Shown in pieces: positions 1-6,202 of a stretch of DNA of 7,368 nucleotides (position 1 is its first letter; the number at the start of each line of letters is the position of its first letter). The notes beneath the pieces were generated by a model. The model saw only the letters and a program-made list of their open reading frames with translations. It had not been told where the DNA came from and searched no databases. The position numbers and the translations under genes are program-made. Source of the stretch: Sandaracinaceae bacterium (GTDB taxonomy: Bacteria; Myxococcota_A; Polyangia; Polyangiales; Houyiibacteriaceae); NCBI GenBank assembly GCA_012514415.1, contig JAAZAH010000294.1:1-7368 (forward strand), read 5' to 3'.

Positions 1-730
1 ATGGTCACAGATCAAGCATAAAAAGGGCGCAAAAGACGCAAAGCGCAGCAAGGTCTTCACCAAGCTTATCAAGGAGATCACGATCGCTGCACGCCTCGGC
101 GGAGGCGATCCCGACGGCAACCCGCGTCTTCGCCGCGCGATCGACACCGCGCGCGACGCCAATATGCCGAATGACAACATCACGCGCGCGATCAAGAAGG
201 GTACGGGCGAGCTCGAGGGCGTGAGCTACGAGGAGATCATCTACGAAGGCGTTGGCCCCTCCGGCACGCTTTTCCTTCTCGAGGTGACCACGGACAACCG
301 AAACCGAACCGCCGCCGAAATCCGTAAGATCTTTGATAAGCACGGCGGTCAGCTCGGCGCGACGGGCTCCTCCGCGTGGGCTTTTGCGCACAAGGGCGTG
401 CTCCACGTCGATCGTTCGGCCGATGAAGAGGCCGTCTTCGAGGCTGCGGTTTCGGCCGGCGCGGAAGACGTCGAGGACGAAGAGGACTTTTGGCTCGTGA
501 AGACGCCGAAAGCCGAACTTGAAAATGTGCGCGTCGCACTCGAGGAGGCGGGCATCCGCGTGAACGAGTGGCGCCTCGAATACCTCCCGAACACGCCGAA
601 GATCGTCGAGGGAGAGGACGCCGAGACGCTGATTTCGCTCTTTGAGACGCTCGACGATCACGACGACGTCGAGGGCGTGTATTCGGACTTCGAGCTTTCC
701 GAGGCCGCACTGGCGGCCCTCGAGGGATGA
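1..730 (+). CDS. yebC: YebC/PmpR (TACO1) family translation factor / regulator, 5'-partial
   Basis: The reading frame is open from base 2 and enters the window at a Trp, so about six N-terminal residues (family start M-x-G-H-S-K-W) lie upstream. 242 residues are visible, giving a full length near 248, normal for the family. Family hallmarks seen: WSQIKHKKGAKDAKRSKVF, then FTKLIKEI.IAAR.GG.DPDGNPRLR, then NMPNDNITRAIKKGTGE, and YEGVGPSGT plus TDNRNRTAAEIR in the middle domain. The C-terminal part is acidic. Members are cytosolic; they have been described as DNA-binding regulators (PmpR) and more recently as ribosome-associated factors that relieve stalling on proline-rich stretches. The ATG at 164 is internal, since the conserved N-terminal helical domain is encoded upstream of it. 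The stop TGA overlaps the ruvC ATG (ATGA), implying translational coupling. The identification is secure; which of the two described activities dominates here cannot be read from sequence. Confidence 0.96.
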   Translation, partial: WSQIKHKKGAKDAKRSKVFTKLIKEITIAARLGGGDPDGNPRLRRAIDTARDANMPNDNITRAIKKGTGELEGVSYEEIIYEGVGPSGTLFLLEVTTDNRNRTAAEIRKIFDKHGGQLGATGSSAWAFAHKGVLHVDRSADEEAVFEAAVSAGAEDVEDEEDFWLVKTPKAELENVRVALEEAGIRVNEWRLEYLPNTPKIVEGEDAETLISLFETLDDHDDVEGVYSDFELSEAALAALEG

Positions 731-1245
731 GCGGGCGGCGCATCCTCGGGATCGATCCCGGCTCGGTCAAGACCGGTTATGGCGTGATTGAAGAGCGGGG
801 CGGAAAGCTCACGCTCGTCGACGCAGGGACGATCAGCACCAAAGCCAGCGATCCGCTCGAGGCGCGCCTCCTCATCATCTATCAAACGCTCCGCGGGCTC
901 ATCGAAGACCGCCGCCCGGCGAGCGTGGCCGTCGAAGAGATCTTCATGGCGAAGCATGCGAACGCCGCGCTCAAGCTCGGGCACGCGCGCGGCGTCGCCC
1001 TCCTCGCTGCCGCCGAAGCCGGTCTCAGCGTCACGCCCTACGCGCCTCGCCTCGTCAAACAGGCGATCGTTGGAAAAGGAAGCGCCGAAAAAGAGCAGGT
1101 CGCGCGCATCGTCGGCCTCATCCTCGGTCTCAAGACGCTTCCGGGCGTGGATGCGACCGATGCGCTCGCCGTCGCGATCACGCACGCGCAGGCCCTTCGA
1201 ATGAACCAACGCGTGCTCCTCACCGCTGGAAAAAAGCCGCGCTAA
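727..1245 (+). CDS. ruvC: Crossover junction endodeoxyribonuclease RuvC
   Basis: 172 aa, the usual RuvC length. RuvC is the homodimeric nuclease that makes paired cuts across Holliday junctions once RuvAB has positioned them. The RNase H-like fold opens with ILGIDPGS (D10), followed by TGYGVI. The second acidic residue is E70 in AVEEIFMAKHANAALKLGHARG, a block nearly identical to E. coli. The last pair, D142 and D145, lies in VDATDALAVAITH. These match E. coli D7, E66, D138 and D141, so all four catalytic acids are present and F73 sits where the junction-probing Phe is found. VKQAIVGKGSAEKEQV is the conserved basic DNA-contact helix region. The ATG overlaps the yebC stop. GAGG lies almost against the start, too close for an ideal Shine-Dalgarno site, so coupling from yebC is the likely route of initiation. 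The gene converges on the minus-strand gene ending at 1276. Confidence 0.97.
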   Translation: MSGRRILGIDPGSVKTGYGVIEERGGKLTLVDAGTISTKASDPLEARLLIIYQTLRGLIEDRRPASVAVEEIFMAKHANAALKLGHARGVALLAAAEAGLSVTPYAPRLVKQAIVGKGSAEKEQVARIVGLILGLKTLPGVDATDALAVAITHAQALRMNQRVLLTAGKKPR

Positions 1246-1251
1246 ACCCTC

Positions 1252-1273
1252 CGAGCGCGGTGCCTCTCGCTCG
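1252..1273. terminator. Possible weak bidirectional terminator between converging genes
   Basis: The 30-bp gap between the ruvC stop and the stop of the opposing 820-aa gene holds an inverted repeat: CGAGCG (1252-1257) and CGCTCG (1268-1273) with a 10-base loop. There is only a short T-rich tail on the plus side (CTTCAGTTT), reaching into the neighbouring coding region. The placement is right for a terminator serving both strands, but the stem is short and such GC-rich pairs arise readily by chance here. Confidence 0.3.
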
Positions 1274-1275
1274 CT

Positions 1276-3738
1276 TCAGTTTGAGTTGACAATGCGATCG
1301 GGCACGCGCGCGTCTAGGAGACGCGCTCCACCGGCGGTGGTCCAAATCTCGAGCCCGGCGCTCCGGGCAGCCTCGATGAGCGTATCGCTCGGCAGCTGGG
1401 TATAGACGAAGTCGACGCCAAGCTCTCGAAGCTTTTTATAGTAGCCGATGCGCGTCTCGGCACCGAAGGGCAGCCGGTATCCGATCGGTCGAGCACCGCC
1501 CGTCGCGGAAGAAAATGCAATGGCGAGGCCGAGTTGATCCGTGAGGATCGCATCTTTTTCGCGATACGCGTCCCCGAGGATCTCGCGGAGCTGTGCATCG
1601 AACGGCGCACCCATTCGAAAGAGGGCGGAATTGAGCTCGAGCGTAAGACCCGCCGAGCGATGCCGAGCGGAGAGCGCGCGCTGATGTGCGTCAGGATTGC
1701 GCTCTCGGACCTCGTAGAGGAACTCTCCCGGACGCGTGGGGATGGCTCCCTCGATGAGCGTGACCTGTACGCTCTCCTTGGGCGGTTCGCGTTTTACGAC
1801 GTCGCCGCTTGGAGGAGGTGGGCGGAATCGATCCGTCCGGAGCAGGTAGACTCCGATGGCGAGGTGGCTCTTCCAGAACTCATCCAGCTGCGGCCAATCC
1901 GGATCGCGGCGCGAGAAAAGATCGCTCCGCATCGCCGGATCGAGCTTCGGATCGTAAAGCTCCGCGGGCGTCTCCTTTGCAAGAGGATTGGTGCCGTCGA
2001 TGATCCAGACGAAATGCTGCTCGCCATGACCCCGGACTTCGCGAAGCGAAAACGTTGGCGCTCCCGGCTCGAGCTCAGAGAGCACAACCCGGCGTGATGG
2101 AAAGGGCTCTTCGACGCTGAGGAGATCGCGCCCTTGAAAGCAGCCGCGGCGGGGCGCCCCGACCAGCCCGAGAACCGTCTGCGGGAGATCGATCGACGAG
2201 CCCAGGCGTTCGCTAAGCGCCTCTTGCAAGTCGCTTGCGCGTTCACTGCCAAGGCGATCCGAGCGCACGGCGAAAGGAATGTTCAGGCGCGTGACGGGCT
2301 TTGAATCGCCGAGCTTCGGCGCCGAGCTTGTAAGGATCACGCTTGCCTCGGGCCGCTTCTCGAGCAGCGTTTTGAGGGCATCCCGCACTTCGGGCGAGAG
2401 CGCGCCATCCCGGGTTGATTCAAGCTCGAGGAAAGCGAATTTCGGACCTCGCGAGCGATCGAGATAGTACATCTCGAGTCGCCGAAGGTTTTGCAGGTCG
2501 TTCTTCGCCGCGTCCTCGGATTCACTCTCGAGCACGAGTCGGTCGAAACGAAGGAGCTTCAGCTCGGCGAGAGTCTCTCCCCGGAACTCCTTTGCCGGAC
2601 CAAAATAGGCGGTCTGCATCTCGGCTTGCGTGCGGAGCTCTTCGGCCAGAGAGGGGAGGCGCGGCATTGGGATGGCGCCCGGAAACCCGCGCGCGGGCTG
2701 AGCAAATTGGCGCGGGGCGAGCGGAGGCACGCCGGAAAGAAGTGCTCTCCTCCCCGCCTGCGCATCGATCGAGACGCTATAGATCGAGTCGAATACAACC
2801 CGCGGCTTCTCGGTCCCAAAGAGCACATCAAGCTCGCCTTCGAGCGCCTCGCGGTCGAGCCCGGCAAAGTCGATGACGAGGAGATCATGCGCCGCGCGGG
2901 CTTTTCCTGCGGCGGCTTCGTCACGACAGAAGGGATAGGCCGTATCGCGGATGGGACGGGGCGCCTCGACGCCGAGAAGCCCCTGATATTGCATGCGCAT
3001 CGAAGCCATCGGGCGCGGGATCCCATCGGCAGGAAACGGCTCACGCTCCTCCTCCGGCACAAACCCGTGTTCATGGCGATGGTGCTCATGATCGTGATGG
3101 TGTTGGTGATGGTGGTGCGGGAGGTTCTCTGAGGGTTCGGGATCGGTCGGCTCGCGCCCCGAGGCGAGGTGGAGCAGCGGCGGCACCGTGCCGTAGTAGA
3201 CAGGCCCCACTCCGCCGATCAGCGTAAAGAACCCAAGGACGCCGAAGATAAAGACCGTCACCGCATCGGCGATGCGCACGCGGACGTTTTCGTAACGGGA
3301 GTCGAGACGCTTTTCGAATAAGCCAGCGACCCCAAAAGCGAGAAGGGTCGCCACCCCTCCGGCGGCGAGCCCCTTCAGATAGAAATCTGCGCCGGCGCTC
3401 GCGAGCTGAACGAAGAGCGCCTCGAGCGCCGGGATATGGCCCGTCTCTGCGTGAATAAGGTAGGCGAAGGCGTCGTAGAGAAGAAAGAGCCCGATAAACC
3501 CATAGCTCAGGAAAGCGAGGGAAGGCCGAAGGCCCAGCGGAATGGCGAGGATCGCCCCAATGAGAAAGTTCGAGAAAAATCCGACGACCGCACCCATCGG
3601 ATAATCGAACGCTCCGTAGCGACCGAGAGCGAAATGGACGGTCACCTTCAAGATGAATTCGGCGAGCGCGAAGCCAAGGCCGAGGGAGAGCGTACGAAGG
3701 ATGAGATCCTTCCTAAAAAGTCTTTCGATTTTCTGCAC
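1276..3738 (-). CDS. Five-TM membrane protein with degenerate sulfatase-fold periplasmic domain and His-rich linker
   Basis: 820 aa. Five TM segments are visible at about residues 15-36, 46-70, 73-95, 122-141 and 157-179. Basic residues (N-terminus, 71, 143-155) fall on the inside, which places the rest in the periplasm. A His-rich stretch (208-224) follows. Residues about 284-625 read as an alkaline-phosphatase/sulfatase superfamily fold: LLVIDFAGLDREAL (286-299), RRALLSG (330-336), TSSAPKLGD (470-478), IPFAVRSD (487-494), IDLPQTVLGLVGAP (516-529), FQGRDLL (534-540) and ELYDPKLDP (593-601). The catalytic positions look lost: Ala292 for the first metal-binding Asp, Ala326 for the Cys/Ser nucleophile, and Ser472-Ala473 for the Asp-His pair. 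Residues about 640-820 are an extra region I cannot assign. The architecture resembles LtaS, EptA and PbgA/YejM; a non-enzymatic, PbgA-like role is an inference. The start is GTG, since an in-frame TAA lies six codons upstream; the Shine-Dalgarno site is poor. A family name is not certain. Confidence 0.85.
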   Translation of the reverse strand: MQKIERLFRKDLILRTLSLGLGFALAEFILKVTVHFALGRYGAFDYPMGAVVGFFSNFLIGAILAIPLGLRPSLAFLSYGFIGLFLLYDAFAYLIHAETGHIPALEALFVQLASAGADFYLKGLAAGGVATLLAFGVAGLFEKRLDSRYENVRVRIADAVTVFIFGVLGFFTLIGGVGPVYYGTVPPLLHLASGREPTDPEPSENLPHHHHQHHHDHEHHRHEHGFVPEEEREPFPADGIPRPMASMRMQYQGLLGVEAPRPIRDTAYPFCRDEAAAGKARAAHDLLVIDFAGLDREALEGELDVLFGTEKPRVVFDSIYSVSIDAQAGRRALLSGVPPLAPRQFAQPARGFPGAIPMPRLPSLAEELRTQAEMQTAYFGPAKEFRGETLAELKLLRFDRLVLESESEDAAKNDLQNLRRLEMYYLDRSRGPKFAFLELESTRDGALSPEVRDALKTLLEKRPEASVILTSSAPKLGDSKPVTRLNIPFAVRSDRLGSERASDLQEALSERLGSSIDLPQTVLGLVGAPRRGCFQGRDLLSVEEPFPSRRVVLSELEPGAPTFSLREVRGHGEQHFVWIIDGTNPLAKETPAELYDPKLDPAMRSDLFSRRDPDWPQLDEFWKSHLAIGVYLLRTDRFRPPPPSGDVVKREPPKESVQVTLIEGAIPTRPGEFLYEVRERNPDAHQRALSARHRSAGLTLELNSALFRMGAPFDAQLREILGDAYREKDAILTDQLGLAIAFSSATGGARPIGYRLPFGAETRIGYYKKLRELGVDFVYTQLPSDTLIEAARSAGLEIWTTAGGARLLDARVPDRIVNSN
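3067..3117 (-). repeat. Low-complexity CAY-rich tract encoding a His-rich segment
   Basis: This in-frame tract of His codons mixed with Gln, Asp, Glu and Arg codons encodes HHHHQHHHDHEHHRHEH (residues 208-224 of the 820-aa protein). His codons use both CAC and CAT, so it is not a pure trinucleotide repeat. It lies just after the fifth TM segment, in the predicted periplasmic linker before the sulfatase-like domain. His/Asp/Glu-rich linkers of this kind bind Zn, Ni, Co or Cu in other proteins; binding here is inference. Confidence 0.8.
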
Positions 3739-3881
3739 GATTCGTCTCGGAGCTTAGGCGGTCTTCTTCGCTTTCGCGAGCATTTATCGGCGCGAGCACA
3801 AATGGGGAGATGTGGGCTTTCGCGTCGCGCATCATCCCATGCCGTGTCTCTTCAGGTGGAGGCCAATGCGCGTGGGCGCGG
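3739..3881. other. 143-bp spacer inside the minus-strand gene run
   Basis: This is the widest gap in the four-gene minus-strand run and separates the 210-aa protein gene from the 820-aa protein gene. I find no convincing gene, promoter or strong terminator in it. A short TCGC-GAAA-GCGA hairpin with a GNRA-type loop (read on the minus strand, near 3770-3781) lies about 35-45 bases upstream of the GTG. A 40-codon frame starting at an ATG near 3833 runs into the start of the next gene, but has nothing that supports it as a protein. The spacer carries one copy of a 17-bp word that also occurs at the 3' end of ruvB. Confidence 0.5.
3817..3833 (+). repeat. 17-bp exact direct repeat, copy 1 (intergenic)
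   Basis: CTTTCGCGTCGCGCATC occurs here in the spacer and again at 4586-4602 within the last part of ruvB, in the same orientation. The flanking bases differ. The word is built of CG-rich elements common in this genome, so coincidence is possible. Confidence 0.5.
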
Positions 3882-4514
3882 CTATGCCTCGTCAGGCTCT
3901 TGGTAATGATAAACCCGCCGCGCCGCAAAAAACGAAGCGAAGGCCATGATCCCGAGGAGGACAATGATGGGATAGCGCCCCTTCTCGCGCGCCTCGTGGA
4001 GCTGCAGGTGCTCCTTTCGCGAACCCAGATAGACGCGCGAATCGTCGCCCCGTGACACGAAGATTGCATCTCCCGGCCGCACGACGCTGAGCTCGACACG
4101 AAACGGCGGGACGCGCTCGCCCACGTCAAGATCGTGAAGAAGCGGCACGCCCGAGAGCGTCGTCAAGGTCCCCTCCTCGACAGCTCCGGGCAAAATCCGA
4201 AAATCTCGCGGATGCGGAAGCTCGTACTCAACCTCGCCCTCGGCGGTGCGAATGCGGATCTTCAGGTCGCCAAACACGCCGCGCCACTCCTCAATGCTCA
4301 GCCGTCCGCCCTGCTCCTCGGTGAGCTTCACTTGGCCGTAAAGGAAAGGCGTGCCGATGGGCCCTTCGATGGTCCTTCCTTCGGCGACGATGCCCTCGAT
4401 GGCTTCACTTCCCGATGGGGGCGGGGGTTCGGCACCGAAGACGAGCACATGCGCGGCAAAGGTCGTGAGGAGAGCGCCGATGACGGCGAGCGCGGCTGAG
4501 AGAAGAAGTCGCAT
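3882..4514 (-). CDS. Two-TM membrane protein, possibly GIDE/MULAN-like
   Basis: 210 aa from the ATG at 4514. Residues 2-28 are a hydrophobic N-terminal TM segment or signal anchor, followed by a Pro/Ser linker (30-35). A soluble domain of about 145 residues comes next, then a second TM segment (182-198) and a short basic/acidic tail. The middle domain reads EGIVAEGRTIEGPIGTPFLYGQVKL (40-64), an acidic IRIRTAEGEVEYELP stretch (87-100), and VVRPGDAIFVSRG (144-156). This order (early G-x-V block, phrase of the type ELxVxxPGDxIFV, then a TM) faintly recalls the GIDE domain of MULAN-type and related bacterial membrane proteins. I offer that as a guess only; no RING or other catalytic motif is present. 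A longer frame from 4601 would overlap ruvB by 70 bases and put charged residues before the hydrophobic segment, so I chose 4514, 17 bp after the ruvB stop. Co-transcription with ruvAB is likely. Confidence 0.75.
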   Translation of the reverse strand: MRLLLSAALAVIGALLTTFAAHVLVFGAEPPPPSGSEAIEGIVAEGRTIEGPIGTPFLYGQVKLTEEQGGRLSIEEWRGVFGDLKIRIRTAEGEVEYELPHPRDFRILPGAVEEGTLTTLSGVPLLHDLDVGERVPPFRVELSVVRPGDAIFVSRGDDSRVYLGSRKEHLQLHEAREKGRYPIIVLLGIMAFASFFAARRVYHYQEPDEA

Positions 4515-4531
4515 CGTGTTTAAGATTCTGA

Positions 4532-5548
4532 TTAGAAGAGTCCGCTCTGCTCCGGCTTCCAAGGGCGTCCGAGGTGTTCGGCTGCCTTTCGCGTCGCGCA
4601 TCGACCGCGCGAGGTCCGGGCGAGAAAGCCTTGTTGGAGGAGAAAGGGCTCGTAGACGTCCTCGATGGTATCGCGCGGCTCGGCGAGCGCGGCGGCGAGG
4701 GTATCGATTCCGACCGGTCCACCGTGATGCTGATCGAGAATCACTTCGAGGTAGCGCCGATCCATCTCATCGAGGCCCGCATCGTCGATCTCGAGCCGGG
4801 TGAGCGCTGTCCGCGCCATCTCGACGTCGATCCGCCCATCGCCAAGGACCTGAGCGAAATCCCGCGCACGTCGAAGGAGGCGATTGGCGATTCGCGGCGT
4901 GCCGCGTGCTCGTCGAGCGAGCTCCATCGCGGCCTCGGGCTCAATCTCAATCTGAAAGAGCGAAGCGCTCCGGCGCACGATCTTCGCGAGCTCTTCGGGC
5001 TTGTAGTAGTCGAGTCGCGCCGCGTAGCCGAAGCGGGATCGCATCGGGTTGGTAAGGAGCCCGGTGCGCGTCGTCGCAGCCACGAGCGTAAAGGGATGGA
5101 GCGGCAGTTTGAGAATCTGCGCGTACGGCCCTTCCCCGTTCACGATGTCGATGTGGAAATCCTCGACCGCTGTGTACAGGTTTTCTTCGATGATCGGCGA
5201 AAGGCGGTGGATCTCATCGATGAAGAGGATGTCGTTCGGCTCGAGCTTCGTGAGAAGCGAGGCGAGCTGCCCCTTATGTTCGATGGCCGGCGCCGAGGTC
5301 GAGTGCAGGCTCACGCCACGCTCTTCGGCGAGAATGAGGGCGAGCGTGGTTTTGCCAAGTCCAGGCGGACCACAAAAGAGCATATGATCCACGGGTTCGC
5401 CGCGACGCTTGGCCGCCTCGACAAAAACGCGCAGGTTGCTCTTGATCGCCTCTTGTCCGACAAAATCTTCGAAACGAGAGGGGCGGAGGCTAATCTCGTA
5501 GCTGCCTTCTTCCTCGCGCTGGATCGGATCGAGCTCTCTATCGTTCAT
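4532..5548 (-). CDS. ruvB: Holliday junction branch migration ATPase RuvB
   Basis: 338 aa, the normal length. RuvB is the AAA+ hexameric motor that pulls DNA through the RuvA-bound Holliday junction. Seen in order: LRPSRFEDFVGQE (21-33), Walker A GPPGLGKTT (60-68), Walker B ILFIDEIHR (107-115), the RuvA-contacting hairpin region around 120-140 (EENLYTAVEDFHIDIVNGEGP), sensor 1 AATTR (157-161), the arginine-finger segment NPMRSRFG (167-174, R170 at the E. coli R174 position), sensor 2 GTPRIANRLLRR (216-227) and the C-terminal winged-helix domain ending with the family phrase RTSRGRCATRKAAEHLG. NPMRSRFG replaces the usual SPLRDRFG, a mild variation that keeps both arginines. A good Shine-Dalgarno site (TAGGA) precedes the ATG. 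The gene follows ruvA by 20 bp, so the two form a tight ruvAB pair. The identification is certain. Confidence 0.98.
   Translation of the reverse strand: MNDRELDPIQREEEGSYEISLRPSRFEDFVGQEAIKSNLRVFVEAAKRRGEPVDHMLFCGPPGLGKTTLALILAEERGVSLHSTSAPAIEHKGQLASLLTKLEPNDILFIDEIHRLSPIIEENLYTAVEDFHIDIVNGEGPYAQILKLPLHPFTLVAATTRTGLLTNPMRSRFGYAARLDYYKPEELAKIVRRSASLFQIEIEPEAAMELARRARGTPRIANRLLRRARDFAQVLGDGRIDVEMARTALTRLEIDDAGLDEMDRRYLEVILDQHHGGPVGIDTLAAALAEPRDTIEDVYEPFLLQQGFLARTSRGRCATRKAAEHLGRPWKPEQSGLF
4586..4602 (+). repeat. 17-bp exact direct repeat, copy 2 (inside ruvB 3' end)
   Basis: Second copy of CTTTCGCGTCGCGCATC (first at 3817-3833). On the minus strand it falls in the codons for the conserved RuvB end segment RGRCATRKA, so this copy is explained by coding constraint and the intergenic one is the copy that needs explaining. 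Confidence 0.5.
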
Positions 5549-5557
5549 CGTGGTGGA

Positions 5558-5562
5558 TCCTA
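5558..5562 (-). promoter_or_regulatory. Ribosome binding site of ruvB
   Basis: TAGGA, read on the minus strand in the 20-bp ruvA-ruvB gap, ends nine bases before the ruvB ATG at 5548. It supports independent initiation of ruvB and confirms that start. It is the clearest Shine-Dalgarno match in the window. Confidence 0.6.
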
Positions 5563-5568
5563 CCCCGC

Positions 5569-6171
5569 TCAGGCCAGCGCTGCGAGCGTCTCACGAAGAA
5601 GCGACTCGACGCTCTCTTCGCCGCGGGGTCCAAGCGAGGCAAGCGCCCGCTCCACTTCCGCGCGTTTATAACCCATGCTCACAAGCGCCGAGAGGACCGT
5701 CGCCTCATGGTCACCCATTGGAAGCGCATCCGGACTCTCCATCGCCTCCTCGAATTCCGGGAAATTCTTGTCCCGAAGCTCGAGAAGAAGCCGCTCGATG
5801 GTCTTTTTTCCGACGCCGCTGATCCCTTTGAACGCGGCCGCATCCTGCCGTTTTACGGCGAGCGCGATCTCGGCGCCCGACAGCTTTCCAAGGATCGCCA
5901 TCGCGACCTTGGGTCCGATCCCGCTGACGCCGAGTAAGAGCCGAAAGACGGCGCGCTCGTCAAAGCTCGAAAAGCCGTAAAGAACGAAGGCATCTTCGCG
6001 GATGTGGGTGTGGATGGCGAGGAAGATGTCGTCTTCACCCTCGGCAACCGGTCGAAGGCGTCCACGTGCGCCAAGCGGGAGGTAAACCTCGTAGCCGACG
6101 CCGCCGATCTCGACGATCACAGCGCCATCCTCGTGCTCATGCGTGATTCTGCCGCGGAGGCTGCCAAACAT
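5569..6171 (-). CDS. ruvA: Holliday junction DNA-binding protein RuvA
   Basis: 200 aa, typical for RuvA, which binds four-way junctions as a tetramer and loads RuvB. Domain I (1-64) is the OB fold: MFGSLRGRI, VEIGGVGYEVYLP (20-32) and THIREDAFVLYGF (55-67). The acidic pin residues E59 and D60 match E. coli E55 and D56. Domain II carries the two helix-hairpin-helix motifs, LLGVSGIGPKVAMAIL (79-94) and FKGISGVGKKTIERLLLEL (114-132). A flexible acidic linker (about 134-154) leads to domain III (155-200), the UBA-like three-helix module that contacts RuvB, with ALVSMGYKRAEVERAL. The start is the ATG at 6171, since the family begins M-I/F-G-x-L-x-G. The Shine-Dalgarno site is weak. This is the first gene of the minus-strand run, so its promoter should lie in or just beyond the 69-bp divergent spacer. 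No LexA-type box could be recognised there. Confidence 0.97.
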   Translation of the reverse strand: MFGSLRGRITHEHEDGAVIVEIGGVGYEVYLPLGARGRLRPVAEGEDDIFLAIHTHIREDAFVLYGFSSFDERAVFRLLLGVSGIGPKVAMAILGKLSGAEIALAVKRQDAAAFKGISGVGKKTIERLLLELRDKNFPEFEEAMESPDALPMGDHEATVLSALVSMGYKRAEVERALASLGPRGEESVESLLRETLAALA

Positions 6172-6202
6172 GCCGAGAGCCTAGCAGGAGATCGGCGCAC
6201 GA

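Noticed and set aside
5..661. A 218-codon minus-strand frame antisense to yebC
   Set aside because: YebC is clearly encoded on the plus strand along the whole stretch; the antisense frame shows no motif and is a codon-bias shadow.
1534..2097. Plus-strand frames opposite the 820-aa gene (also 2415-2876 and 2491-3132)
   Set aside because: They oppose a continuous 820-codon frame with consistent TM, linker and sulfatase-like order. The predicted products have no recognisable domains.
3713..4129. A 138-codon minus-strand frame bridging the spacer and both flanking genes, and a 40-codon frame within it
   Set aside because: It overlaps the coding parts of both neighbours in another frame, has no recognisable features, and the short version runs into the next gene's start.
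4515..4601. N-terminal extension of the 210-aa protein from the ATG at 4601
   Set aside because: It would overlap ruvB by 70 bases and place an unrelated charged segment before the hydrophobic N-terminus. The ATG at 4514 gives a normal signal-anchor start.
4574..5671. A 365-codon open frame on the plus strand covering nearly all of ruvB
   Set aside because: RuvB on the minus strand is certain by its AAA+ motifs. Long open antisense frames are expected with this codon bias, and the antisense product is charge-rich with no family features.
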